A DNA stretch of 64,000 nucleotides. It comes from Apostichopus japonicus (lineage: Eukaryota > Echinodermata > Holothuroidea > Aspidochirotida > Stichopodidae). Positions 11,400 through 30,869 of the stretch are shown piece after piece; position 1 is the stretch's first letter; each line of letters begins with the position of its first letter. The stretch covers positions 3,187,984 through 3,251,983 of the forward strand of contig NC_092564.1 of NCBI RefSeq assembly GCF_037975245.1, written 5' to 3'. The translations under genes and the position numbers were made by a program. A model generated the notes under the pieces. That model ran no database searches. It saw only the letters and a program-made list of their open reading frames with translations, and was not told the origin of the DNA.

Positions 11400-11990
11400 T
11401 GATTTCATATACTACTGACTGTAACATCTGCCAGTTTGCATAGCACAATCACATACATGTGAACACGACTGTATACATATGGTACTGAAACAGGGTATAC
11501 ATGTGAACACGACTGTACTGTATATACGGTACTGAAATATCTATGCATGTGAACATGATTGTATTTATGGTACTGAAATATATGTGAACACAACTATATA
11601 TGGTACTGAACTCTGGTATAGATGTGAACACTACTGTATATATTGGTACTGAATATGGTAACCATGTGAACACAACTGTATATATGGTATTGAAATATGG
11701 TATACATGTGAACACGACTGTATGCATGGTACTGAAATATGACATGTGAACACAACTATATATGGTACTGAACTCTGGTAACCATGTGAACACTACTGTA
11801 TATATGGTACTGAAATATGGTATACATGTGAACACAACTGTATATATGGTACTGAAATATGGTATACATGTGAACATGACTATATTTGGTACTGAAATAT
11901 GGTATACATGTGAACATGACTGTATACATGGTACTGAAATATATATGAACACAACTGCATATATGATACTGAAATATGATATTTGAACAC
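11400..11990. repeat. about 42-bp minisatellite
   Basis: About 14 imperfect tandem units of the form CATGTGAACACGACTGTATA then TGGTACTGAAATATGGTATA. Unit lengths vary through small deletions. Long open frames on both strands here result from repeat composition. Confidence 0.9.
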
Positions 11991-12603
11991 AGTTATTGCT
12001 GAAGATATACTTCAGATACTTAAATACCTAGTGGTATATGCTGATTCAATAAAGGCTAACAGTGACTATTTCATGCATCGATAAATTTTCATTAATTTGA
12101 ATATTTGGAACATTCAAATAAAGATGAGGTATTGCTGTAGGCAAAGATCCTGGCTACAGCTTGTACCGGCTCGTTTATGGTAAGGCTACGTCGATATCAC
12201 TTCATAACTTCAATAGATTTAAAACATAACACATGTGTAACCCTGCTTAATTTTGACTGCTTCAAGGCTCTAACACATCTTCATTTGTGTTATTCCATCT
12301 TCGTCAAAAAAATTGTAGCATTTTTTAATGAAATAAACAATAATGAACACACGATTAACTGTTTGTCAAAACTCTATCCATTGCAGCCGTGAGCTGTTGT
12401 TGTTTCTCTATTCTCCGAGGGTGCTCAACTCCTTGTACATAACACTACCCTAACTTTAATACTGTAGGTCACCACTGTATTGCACAGTGGACCTGTTGCA
12501 TTATTGTAAATCACAATTACCTTCTCTGCAAGCCAAGCTTAATGATTGAAAATATACAGCCCTCCTGAATGGAAGAACGACTATCATCAATAAGCAATAT
12601 CAA
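11991..12603. other. non-coding stretch between two minisatellites
   Basis: No exon recognised. On the minus strand ATTAAA at 12455-12460 could serve as a poly(A) signal for the SNAPC5-like gene. Confidence 0.35.
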
Positions 12604-12945
12604 CAGAGCAAGGCTCTTTTGTCATAAGTAGAGCAGCCCTTATCATAAGTAGAGCAGCCCGCATGATCAGTAGAGCAGCCCAAGTCACAGGAGTGCAGCC
12701 CTCATTGGCAGAGCATTTCTTATCATCAACAAAGCAGCCCTTGTCATGAGTACATCAGCTCTTGTCATAAGTAGAGCAGCCCTCATGATCAGCAGAGCAG
12801 CCCTCATGATCAGCAGAGCAGCCCTTGTCAGAAGTAGAGCAGCCCTTGTCATAAGTAGAGCAGCCCTTGCCAGAAGTAGAGAAGCCCTTGTCAGAAGTAG
12901 AGCAGCCCTTGTCATAAGTAGAGCAGCCTTACTTTTGGAAGAGCA
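12604..12945. repeat. 21-bp minisatellite in the SNAPC5-like 3' region
   Basis: About 16 units of GAGCAGCCCTTGTCATAAGTA type, most exactly 21 bp. Because 21 is a multiple of three, open frames persist on both strands with a 7-residue periodicity. The array starts about 25 bp past the SNAPC5-like stop, so it probably sits in the 3' UTR. Confidence 0.88.
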
Positions 12946-12967
12946 GCCATCGTCATCCTGCCCATCC

Positions 12968-15112
12968 TCATCCATCGCCATGCATGGAATTCATTAACCT
13001 CTTGAATTCCGCAGCTTGCTCATCTTCAGTCAGTTTGCTTCTCTTACGGTTAGACACATCATCATCATCATAATAAATATCATCATCATCGTCCCCTTCC
13101 TCCTCCTCTTCTTCCTCCTCCTCTTCTTCCTCTTCACTTTCCAAAACCGATTCCACTTTGACTGACGGGTTTCCTCCAGTATACATGTCGTAAAAGCTAG
13201 ATGATGCTGCACTGAGGTGTTCCAGAGGTGCTTGGTTAATGGTATCATCATCCAGTTCTAAAGACGCCTTCTCTTCCTTCATATCCAATAAAAGGAAAAT
13301 AAAGTTATTGTATATAGTGTTTCAATTTAGCTTTTAATCATCAAAAATACAGTTACACTACATTCATTGTGGTTGTTTAAGTAACAAACTAGAAAAGATG
13401 GAGGTAGGAATCATATTTAATCAATACTTGTTTCTCTGTTGCCTTTGTCTGATGTTACAAGTGATAATTGAATGGAATGAAATTGGGACCAGTGATCCCA
13501 GAAAAACAATCCATGCAAAACCAGTACTAAATGAAAGGGATCTAACAACCAAGTTAGCTAGGGGTAGAGAACAGGACTTGTCTTCCTAAAGATTCTAGAC
13601 ATTAAGTTCTTTGTTCTTAAAAACTACAGAAATCAATATATTCATTCAGTCTAGCATTGTTTAGACCTACATGTGTGACTGGAACATAACATGCATGATG
13701 AAAACTAGTTTCCATTTGCCTGGAAATCTTAGGTAACAATCATTACACGCTTAATGAGAACTGGACCCGCATCGACATACCTCATTTTCCATACTCTCAG
13801 CAACATAGTCTTCAGATTTTTCCTCCATAATTGATGTTTCAAGGTAAATTTCTTCTTTCTGTGAGACAATAATATTCAATAATATACAATTAATTATTTC
13901 TATGGTAACTATACATTAACAATCAACATAGGGCAAATATATGGAGATAGAGCAGGAGAGTGAAAGAGGTCTCATGCTGCGGAAGTGTCCATTAGCTATA
14001 TGTTGCATCCAAAAACCCGCCGTTTGTACTGAATGGCAGGTTTTTCCAGTTAACAAAGAGATCAGTCCCATCTTTCAGCAACTTAGTTCAATCAACTCTT
14101 CCAAACTCACCAGTCTGTTTGCAGGAGAGATAAAGTTTCCGCAGTTGAAGTCAAGAGAGCTGAAAAATGCAACCTATGGTTAATGGACTAATTCTCATCA
14201 GGAGTTATAAATCTGTATTGCAGAATCAACTGGGAGAATGTCACTTATGTGATAAATAAGGGATTCGGTTACTCAATCAAATGCTGCTTCCACATTAAAT
14301 CCTCGGTGATTAAATATTGTTGGCCCTTTAAAGCAAAAACACTCAGAACATAAAAAATCAATGCAACTTAATGATCAGTTTACCCTAAAAAAAATGATTG
14401 GAAAAATAAATGGTAATGTACACATACTGTGGATAACCCTTAACTTGGCACATCTTTTTATGTATATAGCTACACTGATAGACACTCTAGTTGGTTAATT
14501 TATTCTATTTTTAGTTGCAAGTTTAATCAATGCCCAATGCCCTTAAAAATATGCCCAAAATTGCCACAGTGTAAGATGGAAACATCTTGAGACACTTTTG
14601 TGCATTATTCACCCATTTATCTGACTTATACTGTTAACTTTAACTCATGCACAAAATATGGGAGTTTTTCTTTGCATGAAGGTTGTTGCACTGCTCATTG
14701 TTCCACTTCTAAGTTAGCCTAGGCTGGGCCTAGGCTCTTTTCATTTCTGGTAAAATCTGATCAAACCATCGAAAAAGCATGTAGTTAAGGGATACATTTA
14801 ATCCAAATAGCAAAAACACCGAGATTGTCATTACAGCTATCTTTCAATAGTACATAAATGCCCTTACTATCGCAAATTTACCGTATACCATCATTCATAC
14901 CGTACTTTTTGCTACGAGTACGACTGGGGGTAAAAGTAGTTTCGTGGAATACCGCCCGACACATTGTTCTCAAGTGACTTAACTAGCCTAGGCAGCTCAC
15001 AGTAAGAAAGTCATACCTTAAGATTGTTAAGTTGTTCTACGAGCTTCTTTTCAATGTCCATTAAAATTCTTTCTTTTTCCTTCAATATTTTCAAATATTT
15101 CTGTGCCGACAT
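12968..15112 (-). CDS. SNAPC5: snRNA-activating protein complex subunit 5-like (SNAP19)
   Basis: SNAPC5 is the smallest subunit of SNAPc, which binds the proximal sequence element of snRNA promoters transcribed by RNA polymerases II and III. Three minus-strand exons join in phase 0: 15112-15017 (32 codons), 13858-13781 (26 codons) and 13276-12968 (102 codons plus TGA), total 160 aa. Donors are GTATGA and GTATGT; acceptors end CACAG and TGAAG. Exon 1 (MSAQKYLKILKEKERIL, then LVEQLNNLK) forms the heptad-like N-terminal helix of the family. Exon 2 begins KEEIYLETSI, matching the EEL-LQSMI part. Exon 3 has DDTINQAPLEHLSAAS, matching the human SINQ segment, then a Glu run and an Asp-rich run. Human SNAPC5 is about 98 aa and ends in its Glu tract; this one continues into a basic NRKRSKL and a C-terminal tail of about 25 residues. 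The exon 3 acceptor could lie 6 bp further in without changing frame. Confidence 0.9.
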
Positions 15113-16000
15113 GATGTTTTGGAATTTTGTTATGCATACAAGTTGACATAATGTATGTAGTCTTATACCAGTACATCCTCAAATTTCACCTTAGTCTACA
15201 ACTAACAGTCGTTTGTAATATCATCTAAGTTTAGGCAAAACTTTTGACCAATGCAATTGAAGCTTTTACATAAGGTTTCTATGAACCAACACTGAACCGT
15301 ATATACAAAGGCCAACCTACAACTTGATAAATTTACTACCTACTACTAGTGATACAATCGAGTTGCAATTTGAAAAGTTAGTCGTTACAACCATGGTAGA
15401 TATAGGCTAAACCGATAGATAGGCCTATGATACGCAGATGTTAACAACTTATTCTCTAAGTTAGGCCAACCATACGGTATACTGTAGCCTAGCATAAGTT
15501 TACCTTAAACGACTAACGTTAGTATTTAGTAATAGTATAGTGAACTTCGGCTACTTACTACTACTAGTAGTAGTAACGTTAGGCCGACTTCGGAAGTACA
15601 TTGAATTTAACAATTGACTGAATGTTGCCCAGACATTGGTTAACAATAACAGTGTAGGTTCTCACAGGCTACTCTGTTCTCATACTTTAGCTTATTTAAT
15701 TAGGCCTAGGCTAGGGTCAGCCTAAGCTATGGTTATATTTAGGCTATGATTCATTTAAAATAGGCATAGGCCTAGCCTAGGTTCAGAGAAACAATGTCAA
15801 CCCTCACATTGGATCTACTACAAAAACCCTGAAGTACCCTGAAGGAAGCAGGCGGTCAATTGTCAAGCTTACAACATTTTTACAAATTAACGGCTATTTT
15901 TTACGATTTGAACAGCTTTGTATTAATGACTACGTTTGTTGTTATACCAATGGTTTGGACGTTTTTAATATATATTTGAACCATAATTTTTAGAGAATCT
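15113..16000. other. upstream region of SNAPC5-like gene
   Basis: AT-rich, with many TAGGCCTA-type words. No TATA box or clear first exon of the downstream VPS4-like gene is visible, though a shared head-to-head promoter is possible if the LINE lies in a 5' UTR intron. Confidence 0.35.
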
Positions 16001-16103
16001 TAAGCAATAGTCTCAGTGCAATACAGGAATAACTCATCCTAACAGGCCTACACACAGTGCCTACCGTAGCAAGCAGTGCTCAATAGTATTACAGTGAATT
16101 AGT

Positions 16104-17507
16104 GTGTACATCACAATGGAAGCAGATCACACACGCTACGGGATTACCACTCAAATCAATTCAGAGTGTCAGACAGAGCCGTCATTAATCGACCCATGCT
16201 CAACAAACTGCTGCTACCCCAATGGTGAACTAGCCAAGCATGTCGCCTGTGATTTCTGTGGTGTAGTATACCATCTCTTATGTGTTGGTTTGGAAAAACA
16301 GCCTGTTAAAGGAGCGAAATCAAGATGGTTTTGTCAGGGATGCCTTAAAACTCCACGTCTGCTTCAATCAACGCAGCAGCAACTCAAAGAGGCATTAAGA
16401 ACTATTATATCTCTGCAAGCTGAACTGGCGAAACTTTCAAGCCCAAGGCCAAGAAACACAGAGACTGGTAATGTACAATCAGATAACCAAAATAACATAG
16501 ACACTCCCGATCAAGTCCGCCATAACACCTACGCCGAATGCGTCTCATCTATACCTACACCACCACCCCTAGCCGTACGACCAGTAATGATAATCGGAGA
16601 CTCTATTTTAAAACACGTATATGAGGATGATTTTACTGATGAGATTGTGAAGGTAAATTGCCTGCCGGGAGCCACCGTCAAGGACGTGAGAAACGCTCTT
16701 CTGGCTCAAAGGGAAGATTTACATACATTTAGCCATATTATAATTCATGTTGGAACAAACGATATTAACACACATAACCCAAATGTCAACGACATTTCCG
16801 CTGATTACGAGGAGCTCATCACATCTATCCAGCTACTGAACGGGCATAGTCCAAGCATCTATATTTCGGGCCCCTGTCCGCGGAGTGATGATCATGCGCC
16901 ACAAATTATAGATTTGAACTCTCATCTGAAGGAACTCACCAATAAGCTGGATTGTAAGTTTTTAGACAATATGGCGTCGTTCACATACGCAGATGGTGAA
17001 ATCGACTTATCTTTATATCATGGCGATGGTGTACATCTCAACAGAAAAGGCACCGTTAAACTGATCAACAAACTAACGATCATAGGCCCCATCTGCATTC
17101 GAAAGAAGAGCTCAAAGATGGAGAATGCCCGGCATATGGGAGTTTCAAATCCCTCCCGCAACTTCTATAGTCAACACCGCTCGAATGGGACTATCCACAA
17201 CAACACGTCCAGATATGAACATAGGCAGCAACAGATGAGGGGTTTCTCAAACAACGATCACCAACGTGAGTACCACCGTAGACCAAATCGCCATCCACGA
17301 ACATCCAACTCATCTCGTCAAGATTGGCAGCGGGAATGCCACCGCAAAGAAAACCGCCAACCAGTTGCTGACCACTTCAATCTCCGCGGATGTTTCAACT
17401 GTGGTGAACGCAACCATGTAGAGGCAAACTGCCGTCTCGAACGGAGGATAGAATGCCATCACTGTCATCGACTCGGTCACAAGGCTAGCCACTGCTGGAA
17501 CCGATAG
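16104..17507 (+). CDS. LINE ORF1: PHD finger, SGNH esterase and CCHC knuckles
   Basis: 467 aa. An N-terminal C4HC3-like finger spans about residues 32-80 (C49, C52, H57, C60, C77, C80 visible). A short coiled-coil-like segment at about 88-112 follows. An SGNH/GDSL hydrolase domain spans about 158-328 with GDSIL (S167), GTND (N219) and D308-x2-H311, so the catalytic set is complete. A basic, Arg/His/Asn-rich linker leads to two zinc knuckles, C430-x2-C-x4-H-x4-C443 and C451-x2-C-x4-H-x4-C464. PHD and esterase domains are known in ORF1 of CR1-like elements; the proteins are thought to bind RNA and assist retrotransposition. ATG at 16104 is used; a second in-frame ATG at 16116 is equally possible. 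The TAG stop lies in frame with ORF2. Confidence 0.9.
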   Translation: MYITMEADHTRYGITTQINSECQTEPSLIDPCSTNCCYPNGELAKHVACDFCGVVYHLLCVGLEKQPVKGAKSRWFCQGCLKTPRLLQSTQQQLKEALRTIISLQAELAKLSSPRPRNTETGNVQSDNQNNIDTPDQVRHNTYAECVSSIPTPPPLAVRPVMIIGDSILKHVYEDDFTDEIVKVNCLPGATVKDVRNALLAQREDLHTFSHIIIHVGTNDINTHNPNVNDISADYEELITSIQLLNGHSPSIYISGPCPRSDDHAPQIIDLNSHLKELTNKLDCKFLDNMASFTYADGEIDLSLYHGDGVHLNRKGTVKLINKLTIIGPICIRKKSSKMENARHMGVSNPSRNFYSQHRSNGTIHNNTSRYEHRQQQMRGFSNNDHQREYHRRPNRHPRTSNSSRQDWQRECHRKENRQPVADHFNLRGCFNCGERNHVEANCRLERRIECHHCHRLGHKASHCWNR

Positions 17508-17612
17508 GATGCTGGCCAGAAGGAGCGTGCCGTCAGTATATCACCCACACCTAAACATTTTAATGTATTGGACAAATGTGACCATTTTATTTTGCCGTAT
17601 GAGGACCCACTC

Positions 17613-20462
17613 ATGAGTGATGTAAGTCAAGATCTCCCAACTAATTCAATACAACCCCAGAGTAAAGAAGGTAAATATGTAAATATAACTAAGGGTATCC
17701 AATTCGGATTTATAAACATCCAACACCTTCATCCTAAATTAGATCAAATCCCCACACTTATAAACAGAAGTGGAAGGAATGTTGATATATTTGGATGCTG
17801 CGAAACATTTTTAAACGATACTTATCAAAATCTGGAAATCACGGTTCCTCTATATAATACTGTCCGTAGAGATAGATTAAATAAAGCTGGTGGTGGTATT
17901 GCTATTTATATCAATGAAAACATTCCATTTAATAGGAGAAATGAGTTAGAATGTGATTATATTGAAGCCATATGGATTGAGCTTGTCTTACCATTTACCA
18001 AAAATATTTTAGTATGTGCTGTTTACCGTCCACCAAATTCCAGGGTTATATGGTATGGTCATTGTCATGAAATGATTAGCAAGGCATATAGCTCATGCAT
18101 GGAGATAATAATGATCGGTGATTTTAATATTGATTATCTACACGCTAATATACCTTCGTGTTGGAATGAGATAATTAGTCATTTTAACTTTAAACAATTA
18201 GTAAATATGCCAACTAGGGTGACGGAGCACACCGCCTCCATAATTGATCATATCTATGCAACTAATGAAAATCATATTTGTGATATAGATGTTCCAAATA
18301 TTCGATTGAGTGATCATTTTCCAGTATATTTCAATTGGAAAAACAATCTTATGACAAGGCAGACTATTCCAAATTCTCATAAATCTGTTGTATACAGATC
18401 AATTGATAATATAAATACATCCTTGTTCTTTAATGATCTTCGTAGCTTTGATAGGACAAGAGGTGAATTGAGCTCCCCTGATGAAGCCCTTTCCAACTGG
18501 GAGAGAAGTTTAAAAAGAATACTAGACAAACATGCACCTAAGAAGCAAAAACGTATAAAACGAGAATCACAACCCTCGTGGATCAATGCAACCATTTTGA
18601 ATGCGATGAAAAGCCGCGACTCTGCAAAACGAAATGAACCTGACTTATATCGATTCTGGCGCAACAAGGTAACATGTCTTATACGATCTGCAAAGCAAAA
18701 TTATTTCAAAAAGGAAATTTCAAAGAATGTTGGTAACACAAAGGAGATCTGGAAGATTTTAAAAAATGTTCAATCAATGAACCATGACACCAACAACGAA
18801 GGCCCCAGTATACTTAGAGTTGACGATAAGAACATTACTGGAAATGCTAATATAGTAGAAATGTTTAATTCGTTCTTCACTTCAGTAGCAAGAAGCTACA
18901 CTGACACAACTCATTCAAACTTTGATAGTTCGTCTATTGAAAGACATATCTGTCCTAAAATTCCTCCAGATGAAACATTCGAAATTCCATGTATATCTGA
19001 AAATTTTGTATTTAAATATTTAACTACTCTTGATGCCTCCAAAGCAACAGGAGTTGATGAACTAAGTGCTAAAATTTTAAAAATGAGCGGCCCCCATATA
19101 TATGCAAGTATTACTCGTATTATAAACATAAGTATTAGAACAAATACATTTCCATCTAGATGGAAAGTCGCAAAGGTAATACCCATTTTCAAGAGTAATT
19201 CACGACAAGATTTATCGAATTATCGACCAATTTCTATTCTCCCTGTTTTGTCCAAAATTTTGGAAAAACATGTTCATATTGCTCTTACTAGTTTCTTAAA
19301 GAAATTTGATTTATTAGAAATTGCGCAATCTGGCTTCAGATCGAAGCACTCATGCGAAACTGCTCTATTACATGTCATGGAATTATGGATGGAAGCAATT
19401 GATAAAGGACAACTGACTGGGGCTGTTCTATTGGACCTCAGGAAAGCGTTTGATTTAGTAAATCATGATATTCTGATTAAAAAGTTGAAATTATACCAGT
19501 TTTCAAGTGCTACTATTGAATGGTTTAAGTCGTACTTAATGAACAGAAGTCAGTATGTCGTCATGAAAGGGACTGCGTCCTCATGTATGAATATTAGTAA
19601 TGGCGTTCCACAAGGGTCAATCTTAGGACCACTATTATTTTTAATCTACATTAATGATTTTAGCCTATGTTTAACTCACTGCAAAGCCGACATGTATGCA
19701 GATGATACTACATTCCATATTTCATGCTCCAATGTTGAATCTCTTCAAAGCAAGTTGAATTTTGATGCTAAAAATGTTTCCAATTGGTGCAAGAATAATA
19801 AAATGGCAATCAATACTAGTAAAACCAAATCAATGTTAATATGTTCCAGACAACGCTATGATAATCTACGAGGACAAAGAAATATTTCTGTCAAGATGAA
19901 TGATATCGTATTAGAGAATTCTGATACGGAAAAACTTTTAGGAGTCAGAATTGATGCTCACCTGACATGGCAAGCTCAGATTGATTACATATGTAGTACT
20001 ATTAGTACAAGATTAGCTCTGTTACGAAGAATTAAACAGTATTTAGACACTCCCACGTGCATACTTTATTATAATGGATACATTCTTCCAATACTTGACT
20101 ACTGCTGTCTAGTTTGGGGAACTACCACTGCCCAAAATACCGATAGAATTATTAAATTACAGAAAAGTGCTGCACGCATTATTTTAAATGCTACATATGA
20201 AGATTGTTCAAGTGATTTATTTGCCAGGCTGGGATGGAAGACTTTTGACAGACACGTTATGTATAGAAGATTAACCATGGTTTTCAAATCAATTAATGAT
20301 CAAGGACCGAAGTACATGAACGACATGTTTAAACCAGTTACGAATATTCATAATCATAATTTAAGATCCTCTACTGCACGTAACCTGCACATTACAGGCG
20401 GACACACTAATTTTTATAACAACCGTTTTTATGCATTGCCGCAAAAGACTGGAACAAACTAG
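17613..20462 (+). CDS. LINE ORF2: APE endonuclease and reverse transcriptase
   Basis: The frame is open from the codon after the ORF1 TAG (17508) to TAG at 20462. The first in-frame ATG is 17613, giving 949 residues. Residue numbers here count from an in-frame TTG at 17568. The endonuclease (about 45-258) shows FINIQHL (N50), CCET (E79), YRPP (153-156), GDFN (D185, N187) and SDH (248-250). The RT (about 530-800) shows NYRPISILP, SGFRSKHSC, LLDLRKAFD (D623), NGVPQGSILGPLLFLIYIND and YADD (710-713). All catalytic motifs are intact. The C-terminal CR1-type region follows without a zinc knuckle. The protein would nick DNA and copy its own RNA at the nick. Translation may need readthrough of the ORF1 stop or re-initiation. 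Confidence 0.92.
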   Translation: MSDVSQDLPTNSIQPQSKEGKYVNITKGIQFGFINIQHLHPKLDQIPTLINRSGRNVDIFGCCETFLNDTYQNLEITVPLYNTVRRDRLNKAGGGIAIYINENIPFNRRNELECDYIEAIWIELVLPFTKNILVCAVYRPPNSRVIWYGHCHEMISKAYSSCMEIIMIGDFNIDYLHANIPSCWNEIISHFNFKQLVNMPTRVTEHTASIIDHIYATNENHICDIDVPNIRLSDHFPVYFNWKNNLMTRQTIPNSHKSVVYRSIDNINTSLFFNDLRSFDRTRGELSSPDEALSNWERSLKRILDKHAPKKQKRIKRESQPSWINATILNAMKSRDSAKRNEPDLYRFWRNKVTCLIRSAKQNYFKKEISKNVGNTKEIWKILKNVQSMNHDTNNEGPSILRVDDKNITGNANIVEMFNSFFTSVARSYTDTTHSNFDSSSIERHICPKIPPDETFEIPCISENFVFKYLTTLDASKATGVDELSAKILKMSGPHIYASITRIINISIRTNTFPSRWKVAKVIPIFKSNSRQDLSNYRPISILPVLSKILEKHVHIALTSFLKKFDLLEIAQSGFRSKHSCETALLHVMELWMEAIDKGQLTGAVLLDLRKAFDLVNHDILIKKLKLYQFSSATIEWFKSYLMNRSQYVVMKGTASSCMNISNGVPQGSILGPLLFLIYINDFSLCLTHCKADMYADDTTFHISCSNVESLQSKLNFDAKNVSNWCKNNKMAINTSKTKSMLICSRQRYDNLRGQRNISVKMNDIVLENSDTEKLLGVRIDAHLTWQAQIDYICSTISTRLALLRRIKQYLDTPTCILYYNGYILPILDYCCLVWGTTTAQNTDRIIKLQKSAARIILNATYEDCSSDLFARLGWKTFDRHVMYRRLTMVFKSINDQGPKYMNDMFKPVTNIHNHNLRSSTARNLHITGGHTNFYNNRFYALPQKTGTN

Positions 20463-20599
20463 ATCAAAGAGTAAAATCAGCAAGAAATCTTAACCATTTT
20501 AAACGCCTTGTATCTGATATTGTTTAGGCCAACTTCTCTTTTATTTGTACCAAATTTCTTAAGTTTCTTTACTCTGTACACGTTTCTTAAATACTTTAA

Positions 20600-20815
20600 A
20601 AAAAAAACTATTTTATTAAGCATTTTTAATGTATTTACGACTTCTTAAATCTTCATACTTTTTATATTATTATTTGTCTTTTTTAATAACTATTTTTTAT
20701 TATATGTCTTTTTAAAAAACTATTTTTTTAATACTATTTTATTAAGCATTATTGTATTTATGACTTCTAAAATTTGCCTACTTTTTATATTATTATATGT
20801 CTTATCAGAGGGCCT
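20600..20815 (+). repeat. imperfect tandem duplication in the LINE 3' UTR
   Basis: Two AT-rich copies, each with TTTATTAAGCATT, TTACGACTTCT or TTATGACTTCT, and CTTTTTATATTATTAT, separated by about 125 bp. This lies between the ORF2 stop and the terminal stem-loop. Confidence 0.65.
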
Positions 20816-20881
20816 CGTGGAAGATTAGCTATTGCTAAACGAGCTACCCTCTTAAAATAAAGTTGAAATAAATAAAATAAT

Positions 20882-21730
20882 AGCCTAATTGTAATCATAC
20901 ACACATATGCCCAAGTTAGGCCTAACATTATGTGCAAGGCCAAACATAATGGCATGTATTATTCATTAAAATTAGATAGTAGCCTTAAATATAGTAACAC
21001 AAAAATCAGACAACCTAAAGTATCCTAGTCTAATGATAAAAAGATATAAGAGCTTAGATAAAATTTACCTACAGTACAATTTTAATTTTCACAAATCGAA
21101 AAAGATGCATCAGGCCAAAACTTACTTCCAATGACCCATTGCCATCCACAAAATATTTTTGTGACTGGAAATTCACCATATTTTCTTTCCCAAATTTTTA
21201 ATATTGTCACCTGGTTTAAAGAATTAGCCAAGGCCTACTTTGAACCTATGTTTTTTTCCAAGTTTCTGATAATAATGGTCAGTGTTGTGAATATAGACAC
21301 CACATTTTGCAAAATATGTAATGGCAAATAAATTGTTGCAAATGGAGTAAAATATTTCATTGTGATACTTTAGAGGGATATATCTCATGCTAATTGGGCT
21401 ATTCCTTGGCAAAAAAGTATTAATTTCCCAACTTTGACCTTCACCTTTCTTTTAAATAACATTGAAGAGGTCAAGTGTGCCTTTGTACACTATTTTAGAG
21501 TGTTAATACTTATCCATTGCAGCTGGTAAAAAATCGCAGTAGAATGCTGAAGAAGGAACATATTATCTTACAATAAAAAGAAATGTGAATGCTGAAGAAG
21601 GAACATATTATCTTACAATAAAAAGAAATGTCATACTTGGCTATTGGTACTGCTACTATTTTAGGATAATTGCATTGAATAGTTTCACATCAAAGTTGTT
21701 AATATATCAATTTGTCTTACACTATTGTAG
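20882..21730. other. stretch between the LINE and the first VPS4-like exon
   Basis: AT-rich. A perfect tandem pair of a block containing GAAGAAGGAACATATTATC sits near 21547-21630. No exon recognised; a 5' UTR exon could be missed. Confidence 0.35.
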
Positions 21731-21747
21731 CTTACCAAAATTGTCAG

Positions 21748-30415
<8,668 letters not shown>

Positions 30416-30540
30416 GCAGAATTCCAGATTTTAAAAGACATATCCTTTATCAGTTATCTCTACCACAGGGGCATCGGAAACTATTTGGGATTGGTACGGC
30501 AGATCAGAGTGAGGACATCTATCATAATTATCGGGGGGAC
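30416..30540 (+). other. start of the VPS4-like 3' UTR
   Basis: Follows the TAG stop. The first AATAAA downstream is at 30860-30865, beyond a repeat core copy, so the 3' UTR may include that repeat. Confidence 0.4.
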
Positions 30541-30662
30541 GTTTGGTCGGTCAAACTACGCTAAGCGCCACCATGGCTGGCGCGTAGCGTAATGGAGAAA
30601 ATTTTGAAAAAATGCCTCCCAAATTGCAGAAAATGGCACTTCCCGAGCTTGAAAACAAGACC
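30541..30662 (-). repeat. copy of the GTACGCTCCGCGCC repeat core, reverse orientation
   Basis: A diverged copy: the plus strand reads ACTACGCTAAGCGCCACC, then GGCGCGTAGCGTAATGGAG, AAAATTTTG and GGCACTTCCCG. It probably lies in the VPS4-like 3' UTR. Confidence 0.7.
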
Positions 30663-30869
30663 CCTGCCATGCCAGAGTAGTCACATTTAGCCTACTTGCC
30701 ATCATCATTATTGAAAATTATTGAAAAATATACCTCCCAGATTGCATGAAATAGCAGTTCACATGTGTCATATGAAAAACCAAGATTTCAAAGGTAACAA
30801 GATTTAATTTACATATTAGAGGAGGTCCCAAACTGGTGCAATCGATGTTCATTACCTCGAATAAATTCA

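Larger units (their letters stand above)
16030..20881 (+). mobile_element. CR1/L2-like non-LTR retrotransposon, apparently full-length
   Basis: It has an ORF1 (PHD-like finger, SGNH esterase, two zinc knuckles) and an ORF2 (APE endonuclease plus reverse transcriptase), both uninterrupted. The 3' end is marked by a short stem-loop (TAGCT...AGCTA, about 20828-20848) and an A-rich tail with AATAAA words ending near 20881, typical of the CR1/L2 group. The 5' boundary is not defined; no target duplication was found, which is common in this group. Inserted between the SNAPC5-like and VPS4-like genes, it may lie in an intron of the latter's 5' UTR. Confidence 0.85.

Noticed and set aside
11449-11952. 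167-codon minus-strand frame
   Set aside because: Produced by the 42-bp minisatellite (unit length divisible by three); no protein features.
16104-17507. host PHD-finger or esterase gene
   Set aside because: The domain set, CCHC knuckles and in-frame RT downstream identify it as LINE ORF1.
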